Origin: Patescibacteria group bacterium
GTDB lineage: Bacteria; Patescibacteriota; Minisyncoccia; Phycocordibacterales; Phycocordibacteraceae
Length of the DNA: 11,749 bases
Assembly: GCA_019246385.1 (NCBI GenBank)
Contig: JAFAQP010000062.1
Coordinates: 1 to 11,749, forward strand
Direction: 5' to 3'
Shown here: positions 1 to 6,172 of the stretch, piece after piece
Layout: the number at the start of each line of letters is the position of its first letter
Position numbering within the stretch: the stretch's first letter is position 1
The notes under the pieces: generated by a model
Database searches by the model: none
Told to the model about the DNA's origin: nothing
The model's input: the letters and a program-made list of their open reading frames with translations, nothing else
Translations under genes and position numbers: made by a program

Positions 1-1
1 G

Positions 2-661
2 CCGCCCGATACGGCGGAAAATGCCGCCGCGCCGCTCGTTGAGGCGCGTGCGTATGCCGAGCATGCGTACCATGCTGTTGAAGCGCTTTTCAAAAAAATA
101 AGCGAAGACATCGCTTTGAAAGAAAAGCGCAATGCGGGACTCCTTCATAACCTTTTGAACGAAGAACTTCGCACGTATACGGAAACGGGAAAATTGCCCC
201 AAGAAGAAGACCTGCTTTCGCGCCAAAATGTAGCGGGATTATATGTGCATGAAGGAGGAAACGTGCTTCTTGATGAAAAAGAAATAGGGAAGATCGAGAA
301 ATTGATAGCCGGGAAATCGGCATTCGGCAGCGATATTTTGCACGGCACGACGAGCATGAAAGGGCATGCCCGAGGAGCGGTCCGTATCATTGAAAATCCG
401 CGTGAGGCGGGAATCTTTAACGACGGAGACATCCTGGTGACCAGCATGACAAATCCCGATTTTCTGCCGCTTATCAAGAGAGCGGGAGCCATCGTAACCG
501 AAGCCGGCGGCGTTCTTTCCCATGCGGCGATCGTTTCGCGGGAATTGAAAAAACCCTGCATTTTGAACGTAAAAGGCGCTCTCTCGCACCTCAAAAACGG
601 CGATAACGTGGAAGTCGACGCCGACGGCGGCACAATCAGAATATTGGATAGAATGGAATGA
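2..661 (+). CDS. PEP-utilising protein, C-terminal part with phosphohistidine swivel domain (5' truncated)
   Basis: The reading frame is already open at the window's first complete codon and gives 219 residues, so the start lies upstream. The last ~105 residues form a PEP-utiliser mobile (swivelling) domain. Its signature GGVLSHAAIVSREL holds the expected phospho-accepting histidine at residue 174 of this fragment (CAT at 521). In PEP synthase and pyruvate phosphate dikinase this domain carries phosphate between the ATP-grasp site and the PEP/pyruvate site. The preceding region (about residues 45-105, including TETGKLPQEEDLLSRQ) is helical and charged and resembles the linker before the swivel domain in PEP synthase-like proteins. 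No ATP-grasp or TIM-barrel PEP-binding domain is visible; an ATP-grasp domain may lie upstream, but nothing follows the swivel domain. The stop overlaps the next start by 4 bases (ATGA). The domain call is firm; the full enzyme identity is open (PEP synthase-like or rifampicin phosphotransferase-like). Confidence 0.85.
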   Translation, partial: PPDTAENAAAPLVEARAYAEHAYHAVEALFKKISEDIALKEKRNAGLLHNLLNEELRTYTETGKLPQEEDLLSRQNVAGLYVHEGGNVLLDEKEIGKIEKLIAGKSAFGSDILHGTTSMKGHARGAVRIIENPREAGIFNDGDILVTSMTNPDFLPLIKRAGAIVTEAGGVLSHAAIVSRELKKPCILNVKGALSHLKNGDNVEVDADGGTIRILDRME

Positions 662-987
662 TGAGCACGAAAATACTGCAAGGACTCGGCGTCTCCGCGG
701 GTGTTGCGACCGGGAGCATCCGACAGGTGAAAGGCGCGGAAGACGGCGCGCGTTTCAAGGAAGGAGAAATACTGGTGACGAAAATAACCGATCCAACGAT
801 GGTCATTATGATGAACAAGGCGGCCGGCATCGTGTGCGACATCGGCGGTATGACTTCGCACCCCTCGATCATTTCACGGGAACTTGGCATCCCGTGCATC
901 GTGAACGCCAAGGAAGCGACGATAAAGCTGAAAGACGGCCAAACAGTTTCCATCAATGGAACCACCGGAGAAATATTCCTGGATTGA
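658..987 (+). CDS. Stand-alone PEP-utiliser phosphohistidine swivel domain protein
   Basis: This 109-residue protein is almost entirely one PEP-utiliser mobile domain. It runs from GLGVSAGVATGSI (residues 9-21) through GGMTSHPSIISRELGIPC (63-80) to a C-terminal TVSINGTTGEIFLD. The candidate phosphohistidine is His68 (CAC at 859). A proline follows it where most members have alanine. ATG 658 overlaps the upstream stop by 4 bases, and a second ATG at 661 would shorten the protein by one residue. No Shine-Dalgarno is present, so translational coupling to the upstream swivel-domain gene is likely. In PEP synthase the swivel domain is part of one chain; here it is separate, so it would have to dock with another protein's ATP- and PEP-binding domains, or act as a small phosphocarrier in the manner of HPr. 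The domain is certain from the motif; the free-carrier role is inference. Confidence 0.85.
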   Translation: MMSTKILQGLGVSAGVATGSIRQVKGAEDGARFKEGEILVTKITDPTMVIMMNKAAGIVCDIGGMTSHPSIISRELGIPCIVNAKEATIKLKDGQTVSINGTTGEIFLD

Positions 988-2041
988 CGAATTCCTTGCG
1001 GCCGCGGAAGAAGCCCTCGGCTTTATGGATATCTCGACTCTGCAACCGACCTCATGGCGGCATTTTCAGCCGCTTGTGGCAAAGGAGTGGCTCGCGTGGC
1101 TCGAGCGCATCGTTACCGAACGAGAGAAACAAAATATTCCTTTTACTACAGTAGCGGCGGCGCTCGATCTCGATTTGTGTCGCGAACAGCTTTTGTTCAC
1201 CCTTGAAGACCTCAAGACCGCGCATTACCCGGTTGCAAAGCGCCTCGCGATCGCGGATTTCTTTTACCAAACGCTCGTCGTTCAAACCCCTCAGGGCGAC
1301 CCGTCCGGCCTTCACGGAACAACGCGAAAGCATTCGCGGGAAGAAGTAACCGAGCTTATGCAGAAAGATTTCGCAGCGGGGAATCCGGAAGCGGCGAGAG
1401 CATTGGGCAAACTGTATAACGGCGCATATAACCTCGGAGCGGCATTGTATCTCGACTTTTACATGGCCAAGGCAATCGAAAATTGGGGACCGTATGAGAT
1501 TACGCAGGGACGGATCCTCGTCGTAAAGCGCATGAAAAACCTGCTGCCGACCGCGGTATGGGACAAGATAGATACGCCGATACAAGACGCCACCATCTAT
1601 GCGGTCTACGAGGGAGTGAAGTTCTCGACGGATCTTGTATCCTGTCACACGCGCTACATAGGCGACGCGATACGGGGCTTAGTGAAATGGCGGCTCGAGG
1701 TCGACGGCGAGAATGTCACGGATCTTGCAACAATAGAAGCGCTTGCTCTGTCGATCGCTGAAACCGGCATCGCGCAATGGAATCGGGTCAAAAAACTTTC
1801 TGAATCTGAGCTTATCCAAAAAGCGATATGGATACGCTGTTATTGCTTTGATCGCGTGTGCCAGCTTCTCGGGCTTGCATGGCACCCTTCGGAAGAATTA
1901 TTGGGAGCGTCTTCCGGAAAGACGCTCGCGGAAGGATGGAAGCGCTGGCGGCATCCGTTTGAACCATCGTCGTATCATGCCTACTGGCGTTCCCTCTGGG
2001 ATCCGCGTCTCGATTTTTTCCCCGATAGCGAGCCGCCGTAA
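956..2041 (+). CDS. Uncharacterised 361-residue helical protein coupled to the swivel-domain genes
   Basis: I do not recognise this protein. ATG 956 lies inside the previous gene and gives a 32-base out-of-frame overlap. ATG 1025 (residue 24) would avoid the overlap, but residues 8-24 (SWIDEFLAAAEEALGFM) read as plausible amphipathic protein, so I keep the longer form. No signal peptide or clear membrane segment is visible. Composition suggests a soluble, mostly alpha-helical protein rich in Trp, Tyr and charged residues. Noticeable stretches are NPEAARALGKLYNGAYN (about 143-159), AIYAVYEGVKFSTDL-like sequence near 208-223 with a Cys-His pair (SCHTRYIGD) just after, and a Trp-rich C-terminus (GWKRWRHPFEP, YWRSLWDPRLDFFP). 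The tight overlap with two phosphohistidine-domain genes suggests a functional link, perhaps as substrate, acceptor or regulator, but no catalytic motif supports a specific role. Coding status is strong from length, overlap and lack of any competing frame. Confidence 0.75.
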   Translation: MEPPEKYSWIDEFLAAAEEALGFMDISTLQPTSWRHFQPLVAKEWLAWLERIVTEREKQNIPFTTVAAALDLDLCREQLLFTLEDLKTAHYPVAKRLAIADFFYQTLVVQTPQGDPSGLHGTTRKHSREEVTELMQKDFAAGNPEAARALGKLYNGAYNLGAALYLDFYMAKAIENWGPYEITQGRILVVKRMKNLLPTAVWDKIDTPIQDATIYAVYEGVKFSTDLVSCHTRYIGDAIRGLVKWRLEVDGENVTDLATIEALALSIAETGIAQWNRVKKLSESELIQKAIWIRCYCFDRVCQLLGLAWHPSEELLGASSGKTLAEGWKRWRHPFEPSSYHAYWRSLWDPRLDFFPDSEPP

Positions 2042-2061
2042 CTCCACAGATACCGTTGTGG

Positions 2062-2067
2062 TATTAT
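2062..2067 (+). promoter_or_regulatory. Extended -10 promoter candidate for the sugar dehydrogenase gene
   Basis: TATTAT, one mismatch from TATAAT, is directly preceded by TGG at 2059-2061 (TGn extended -10). It ends 10 bases before the ATG at 2078. No -35 resembling TTGACA is found 16-18 bases upstream, which an extended -10 does not strictly need. Transcription would start about 4 bases before the ATG, giving an essentially leaderless message, in keeping with the absence of any Shine-Dalgarno. It lies in the 36-base gap after the orphan gene and would begin a new transcription unit. Confidence 0.5.
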
Positions 2068-2077
2068 CTTCCGACAC

Positions 2078-2971
2078 ATGGAAGAAACTGCAGAGAATAA
2101 AAATAAAAAACCAAAAATAGGATTCATCGGACAAGGATGGCTCGGCAAGAATTATGCCGACGATTTCGAGAGAAGGGAGTTTGAGGTCGTGCGGTATTCC
2201 AAGGAACCCGAATATTCCGGTACTGCCGACCAGATACAATACTGCGACATCGTATTTATCGCCGTTCCGACGCCCACGACTCCTCAGGGCTTCGACGGCT
2301 CAATCCTTCCGAAGGTGCTGCCGCATGTCGGCAAGGGAAAGACCGCGGTCATCCGGTCGACATTGAAGCCGGGAACCACCAAAGAACTGCAAAAGCAATT
2401 TCCCGATATCTTTATTTTCCATGCGCCGGAATTTCTCGCGGAAAAGACTGCCGCCCAGGATGCCGCGCACCCGAAGCGCAACATCATCGGGATGCCCGAA
2501 CACACGCCGGAGTTTAGAGAACGGGCGCAGCGGGTCATGGATATCCTTCCCGAGGCTCCGTACCAAATAATCACCGGCTCGACCGAAGCCGAACTCATAA
2601 AGTACGGCGGCAATAGTTTTCTTTTCTTCAAGGTACTTTTCGCCAATATCATGTACGAGTTCGCGGAAAAACTCGGGGCTGATTATGAAGTGGTGCGCGA
2701 AACGATGGCGGCCGACCCGCGCATCGGGCCCTCGCATCTTAAAGTCATAGATGAAAGCGGGCACCCGGGCTCTATCCCAGGTCGCGGCGCCGGAGGGCAT
2801 TGCCTCATTAAGGATTTTGCGGTCCTGTCGGAGATGTACCGCGAACTCGGCGGGGACGAAGAAGGTGTCCGGCTTCTTGAGGCGTTCGAAAAAAAGAACG
2901 CGAAGCTTCTGCGGGAGACCGGAAAGGATCTCGATCTTTTAGAAGGAGTGTACGGAAAAGTCGATGCCTGA
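2078..2971 (+). CDS. UDP-glucose/GDP-mannose dehydrogenase family protein, short form lacking the C-terminal domain
   Basis: A 297-residue nucleotide-sugar dehydrogenase homologue. The N-terminal Rossmann domain has GQGWLG (Gly18, Gly20, Gly23) for NAD. Family landmarks follow in order: VPTPT (63-67), RSTLKPGTT (93-101), PEFLAE with Glu118, ELIKYGGNSFLFFK with Lys175 and Asn179, and GRGAGGHCLIKD with the catalytic Cys242, Lys245 and Asp246. In characterised enzymes these residues oxidise the C6 alcohol of a UDP- or GDP-sugar to the uronic acid through a thiohemiacetal. Known members are usually about 390-450 residues, with a further nucleotide-binding domain after the cysteine. Here only 55 residues follow it and no remnant appears in the 54-base gap downstream, so this looks like a genuine two-domain variant rather than a frameshifted gene. 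The substrate is unknown. The neighbouring glycosyltransferases suggest a role in supplying an activated sugar for a surface glycan. Confidence 0.85.
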   Translation: MEETAENKNKKPKIGFIGQGWLGKNYADDFERREFEVVRYSKEPEYSGTADQIQYCDIVFIAVPTPTTPQGFDGSILPKVLPHVGKGKTAVIRSTLKPGTTKELQKQFPDIFIFHAPEFLAEKTAAQDAAHPKRNIIGMPEHTPEFRERAQRVMDILPEAPYQIITGSTEAELIKYGGNSFLFFKVLFANIMYEFAEKLGADYEVVRETMAADPRIGPSHLKVIDESGHPGSIPGRGAGGHCLIKDFAVLSEMYRELGGDEEGVRLLEAFEKKNAKLLRETGKDLDLLEGVYGKVDA

Positions 2972-3010
2972 AGGAAGGGATGCCCGGAGGTGCAAAAAAT
3001 AGGCTTAAGG

Positions 3011-3016
3011 TACAAT
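3011..3016 (+). promoter_or_regulatory. -10 promoter candidate for the first glycosyltransferase
   Basis: TACAAT (one mismatch from TATAAT) sits 9 bases before the chosen ATG at 3026, in the 54-base gap after the dehydrogenase. The arrangement closely matches the TATTAT element 10 bases before the dehydrogenase start: both hexamers directly follow GG and precede an ATG without Shine-Dalgarno. No convincing -35 is seen. It supports ATG 3026 as the start, because the in-frame GTG at 2990 would lie upstream of the inferred transcription start. Confidence 0.45.
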
Positions 3017-3025
3017 ACGCCGCAA

Positions 3026-4132
3026 ATGAGGGTTCTTATTGCAACGGGCCTTTATCCGCCGGAGATAGGCGGTCCTGCCACCTATAGCTCCACTCTCAAG
3101 CGGGAGCTGCCGAAGCGCGGAATAGATATAACGGTACTTCCTTTCAGACGCGTTCGGCACTTGCCGAAGCTCATTCGGCATATGGCTTATTTTTTTCTCG
3201 TCGTCCGGGAAGGAAAGACGGCAGACCTTATATATGCGATGGATCCGGTCTCGGTCGGCTTGCCCGCCTATTTCGGTGCGTTAGTTCTTGGAAAAAAATT
3301 CATCCTGAAAATGGTCGGCGATTATGCCTGGGAGCAGGCAGCCCAGCGGTTCGGTTTTAGAGGAATTCTGGAAGAATTCCAGCACGCGAAGGTCGCCTTC
3401 GTTCCAAGCGTGCTTCGGAGTATCGAACGAATGGTCGCGCGGCGCGCGCTTCACGTCGTCGTACCGAGCAGGTATCTAGGCAAGGTAGTCCATGAATGGG
3501 GAGTGCCGAAAGAAAAAATAACGGTGATCTATAACGGCATGGAACCCTTGGAAGATACAGGGAACAAGCCGGTATTGCGCGGACTCCTGAAATTCCATGG
3601 CAAACTTCTTATATCGGTCGGACGCCTCGTGCCCTGGAAGGGATTCAAGGAGCTTATCGGCATTGCGGCACACCTGAAAAAAGATTTTCCTGATCTAAAG
3701 CTCATGATCGTCGGTTCCGGACCCGAACTTGCGGCGCTCGAAAAAACGGCGAGCGAGAAAGGGCTCGGCGAAGACGTCATCTTTACCGGTGCGCTTGCCC
3801 GTGATGTGCTATTGCGCTATATCCGCGCATCGGATGTTTTCATACTGAATACGCGTTACGAAGGGTTCTCGCACCAGATCATAGAAGTCATGATGGTCGG
3901 GGTTCCAATAATCGCCACGAAGATAGGAGGCAACCCCGAAGCAATAGATCACGAACGGAACGGCTTTCTCGTAGCCCCGAATGACGTCTCGCGCATTGAA
4001 GGCTATACCAAAGCGCTTCTCACCGACGCGTCTTTGCGGATGCGCATCACCGCTGCGGCGAAAAGAAAAGTGCAGCAGTTCAGCACCGAACGGATGGTTG
4101 AAGAAACCGCGGCTTTCCTCAAGAACATATGA
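3026..4132 (+). CDS. GT4-type glycosyltransferase
   Basis: A 368-residue GT-B fold glycosyltransferase. The N-terminal acceptor domain opens with MRVLIATGLYPPEIGGPATY, where the glycine-rich GGPA loop is typical of GT4 enzymes. The donor domain begins near SVGRLVPWKGF (197-207), where Arg and Lys usually contact the donor phosphates, followed by LMIVGSGPE (226-234) and the E-x7-E motif EGFSHQIIE (Glu279, Glu287) with MVGVPIIATKIGG. It would transfer a sugar from a nucleotide sugar, with retention, to a glycan or lipid-linked acceptor at the inner face of the membrane. I chose ATG 3026 because the first beta strand and Gly loop start there; a GTG at 2990 would add 12 residues unlike the family. 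The stop overlaps the next start by 4 bases. Donor and acceptor cannot be told from sequence. Confidence 0.9.
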   Translation: MRVLIATGLYPPEIGGPATYSSTLKRELPKRGIDITVLPFRRVRHLPKLIRHMAYFFLVVREGKTADLIYAMDPVSVGLPAYFGALVLGKKFILKMVGDYAWEQAAQRFGFRGILEEFQHAKVAFVPSVLRSIERMVARRALHVVVPSRYLGKVVHEWGVPKEKITVIYNGMEPLEDTGNKPVLRGLLKFHGKLLISVGRLVPWKGFKELIGIAAHLKKDFPDLKLMIVGSGPELAALEKTASEKGLGEDVIFTGALARDVLLRYIRASDVFILNTRYEGFSHQIIEVMMVGVPIIATKIGGNPEAIDHERNGFLVAPNDVSRIEGYTKALLTDASLRMRITAAAKRKVQQFSTERMVEETAAFLKNI

Positions 4133-5193
4133 AAGTTCTCATGCTTTCGACCGATCGGACGGTATTTACGCCAGGGTCTTCGACCCGCAAACGTATGGAA
4201 GAATATGCCGAAACATTCGGTTCGCTTTCCGTCATTGTTCTGTGCGACGCGGGCAAGACTCCCCTTATCGGAGAAACGCTTTCCCTGTACCCCACGAATT
4301 CGCCTTCCCGGTATGTGAGATGGCGCGACGCAATACGAATAGGGAAAGAGTTCCCCGTACCCGACGTGGTTACCGCCGAAGATCCTTTCGAGACCGGCCT
4401 TGCCGCAAGCAAGATCGCTCATGCGCTTAACGCGCCGCTTCATATCCAGGTCCATACGGACTTTATCGCGTCTGGCTTTGCAAAGGCGCATTTTCCTTTT
4501 AATCGCTTGCGATTGCTGATTGCTGCGCAGGTGTTGAAGCGCGCCGACCGCATCCGCGTCGTTTCTGAGCGCATCAAGGAAAAAATAGAAAGAAAGTATC
4601 ACCCGAAAGCTCCGATTTCTGTCATTCCCATCTATGTCGATATTGAAAGATACCGGAACATGGAGAAGACTAGGCATCCGAAATTCAAGACCATGCTTCT
4701 CGTGGTTTCCCGCCTTGAAAAAGAAAAGCCGCTCCGCACCGCCATCGAGGCGCTTAAAAAAGCCCGTGACGCGGGAATCGATTGCGGCCTCGTTATTGTG
4801 GGGGCGGGACGGCAGGAAGGCTATTTGAAAAGAAGCGCAAAAGAACTCGGAGTGTCGGCATGGGTGGAATTTACCGGATTTCAAAATAGCGTCGTTCCGT
4901 ATTACGCTATGGCAGACCTCGTTCTTCATTTGGGAGCGTCCTACGAGGGCTACGGCATGGGGATCATCGAATCGCTCGCAGGGGGCGTGCCGGTCCTCTC
5001 CCTTGACGTCGGAATCGCGAAGCAAGCGGGAGCCATGATAGCGAGCGGAGATTTCGGCGACGCGCTCGTACGCTATCTGAAAAGTGCGGCTTCAAAAGAG
5101 CCGGCACGGTTGCTTTATATGCCGTATGCGAGTAAGGAAGAGTATCTGAGAAAATACGCGGAAGACCTGGCGCTTTCCCGCATACCGAAATGA
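4129..5193 (+). CDS. GT4-type glycosyltransferase
   Basis: A 354-residue GT-B glycosyltransferase, coupled to the upstream one by an ATGA overlap. The N-terminal domain starts MKVLMLSTDRTVFTPGSSTR; a DPFETGLAA segment (85-93) and HIQVHTDF (105-112) fit the acceptor half. The donor half has VVSRLEKEKPL (192-202), VIVGAGRQEGYL (222-233) and the E-x7-E motif EGYGMGIIE (Glu273, Glu281), then SLAGGVPVLSLDVGIAKQAG. The role is sugar transfer to a glycan intermediate. It is clearly a different protein from the preceding glycosyltransferase, not a recent duplicate. The paired, overlapping arrangement suggests the two act in successive steps. Only 10 bases separate its stop from the next gene, so co-transcription with the YvcK-like genes is likely. 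Confidence 0.9.
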   Translation: MKVLMLSTDRTVFTPGSSTRKRMEEYAETFGSLSVIVLCDAGKTPLIGETLSLYPTNSPSRYVRWRDAIRIGKEFPVPDVVTAEDPFETGLAASKIAHALNAPLHIQVHTDFIASGFAKAHFPFNRLRLLIAAQVLKRADRIRVVSERIKEKIERKYHPKAPISVIPIYVDIERYRNMEKTRHPKFKTMLLVVSRLEKEKPLRTAIEALKKARDAGIDCGLVIVGAGRQEGYLKRSAKELGVSAWVEFTGFQNSVVPYYAMADLVLHLGASYEGYGMGIIESLAGGVPVLSLDVGIAKQAGAMIASGDFGDALVRYLKSAASKEPARLLYMPYASKEEYLRKYAEDLALSRIPK

Positions 5194-5203
5194 AAATCAT
5201 TCT

Positions 5204-6172
5204 ATGAAAAAAAATATCGTCACTATTGGCGGCGGAACCGGGACGTTCGTCGTTCTTTCCGGCCTTAAGAGCATTCCGGAGGCTGCTTTGTCCGCGGTCG
5301 TATCGAGCTTGGACGACGGCGGCTCGACCGGGCGCTTGCGGGACGCCTACGGCTTCCTTCCGCACGGTGACGCGCGCCAGGCATTGGTAGCGCTTGCGGA
5401 CGAGCGCGCTGCTCTGACCCGCGCGCTTTTCGCATACCGATTCGCCAAAGGAGATATCGCCGGACATAATTTCGGCAATCTTTTTTTGACGGCGCTCACC
5501 GATATTCTCGGCTCCGATGCTTTGGCGATCGAAGAGGCATCGAAGATACTTCGCGTGAAAGGTTCCGTCATCCCTGTTTCGGAACATGCCGGAACACTTA
5601 TCGCGCGGCTTGAAAGCGGAGAAACGCTTGTCGGAGAGCACGTCATAGATACGCGGACACCGGGCCGTTCGCCGATCGTCGCCTTGGAAACGAAAGAGCC
5701 TTCGAAAGTATGCGAAGACGCGAAACAGGCGATTGAAGAGGCCGACATTATCATCCTCGGGCCCGGTGATCTCTATGCTTCGACACTCGCTAATTTCGCG
5801 ATCGGGGGAGTTACCGATGCAGTCGCTTCCTCGCCGGGCCGCCTCGTCTACATAGTCAATCTCTTTACCAAAGCTGGAGAAACGGACGGCTATTCGGCAA
5901 AAAAGCATGTCGAAGAAGTGGCGCGTTATGCGGGCAGGAAGCCCGATACAATTCTTATCCACCAAGGTTCTTTTGCAGAGGAGGTTCTCGATCGCTATGC
6001 GGCCGAAAAGGAGTTTCCGGTCATCGATGACCTGGGAGAGGGGGCGCACATACTGCGCAGACATTTTGCCGACGTGGTCATTTCGGAAAAACTCCCGGGC
6101 GATGCGGTATCGCGCAGCCTCATCCGGCATGATTCGGCAAAGATAGCCGAGGCGATACAGGCGCTCATATGA
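5204..6172 (+). CDS. yvcK: CofD/YvcK-family protein, copy 1 (gluconeogenesis factor-like)
   Basis: A 322-residue member of the CofD-like YvcK family. Landmarks are the N-terminal nucleotide-binding GGGTGTF (9-15), DDGGSTGRLRD (37-47), HGDARQAL (54-61), GHNFGNL (87-93), ILGPGDLYASTLANF (184-198), NLFTKAGETDGYS (219-231) and LIRHDSAK (306-313). YvcK in Bacillus binds UDP-GlcNAc, is needed for growth and cell shape on gluconeogenic carbon sources and influences peptidoglycan precursor supply; it is not known to make coenzyme F420. Length and start match the family, whose Rossmann strand begins within a few residues of the start. In Firmicutes and Actinobacteria the gene usually lies between rapZ and whiA; neither is visible here, and instead it follows glycosyltransferases. 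Its stop overlaps a second family member by 4 bases. The family call is firm; the role in this organism is inferred. Confidence 0.88.
   Translation: MKKNIVTIGGGTGTFVVLSGLKSIPEAALSAVVSSLDDGGSTGRLRDAYGFLPHGDARQALVALADERAALTRALFAYRFAKGDIAGHNFGNLFLTALTDILGSDALAIEEASKILRVKGSVIPVSEHAGTLIARLESGETLVGEHVIDTRTPGRSPIVALETKEPSKVCEDAKQAIEEADIIILGPGDLYASTLANFAIGGVTDAVASSPGRLVYIVNLFTKAGETDGYSAKKHVEEVARYAGRKPDTILIHQGSFAEEVLDRYAAEKEFPVIDDLGEGAHILRRHFADVVISEKLPGDAVSRSLIRHDSAKIAEAIQALI
5311..5395 (+). repeat. 85-base block nearly identical to 6414-6498 (copy 1)
   Basis: Bases 5311-5376 match 6414-6479 without a difference. One C/T difference follows (5377 versus 6480), then 5378-5395 match 6481-6498. That is 84 of 85 bases, including nearly all third codon positions. 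It encodes the conserved segment from DDGGSTG to QALVAL in both CofD/YvcK-like genes. On both sides the genes diverge at once at protein and synonymous level. Confidence 0.95.

Noticed and set aside
2990..3025. Upstream GTG start (2990) for the first glycosyltransferase, with GGAGG just before it
   Set aside because: GGAGG (2986-2990) abuts and overlaps the GTG, leaving no spacing. The 12 extra residues do not resemble the family start, and the TACAAT box lies between it and the better ATG at 3026.
2972..3025. Possible remnant of the dehydrogenase C-terminal domain after the stop
   Set aside because: The gap is only 54 bases and shows no frame resembling the missing domain, so a simple frameshift or stop mutation does not explain the short form.
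3363..3381. Inverted repeat of 7-base arms (GGAATTC and GAATTCC) around a 5-base loop
   Set aside because: It lies within the conserved glycosyltransferase frame, has no following T-run and can arise by chance; no sign of a terminator or operator.
4964..6130. Long antisense open frame (388 codons), with similar ones at 4003-5025, 6373-7230 and 145-861
   Set aside because: They lie opposite genes with clear family motifs, have Arg/Cys-rich unlikely protein sequences, and match the shadow frames expected in GC-rich coding DNA. The shared stretch in the 4964-6130 and 6373-7230 frames is only the reverse reading of the YvcK-like repeat.
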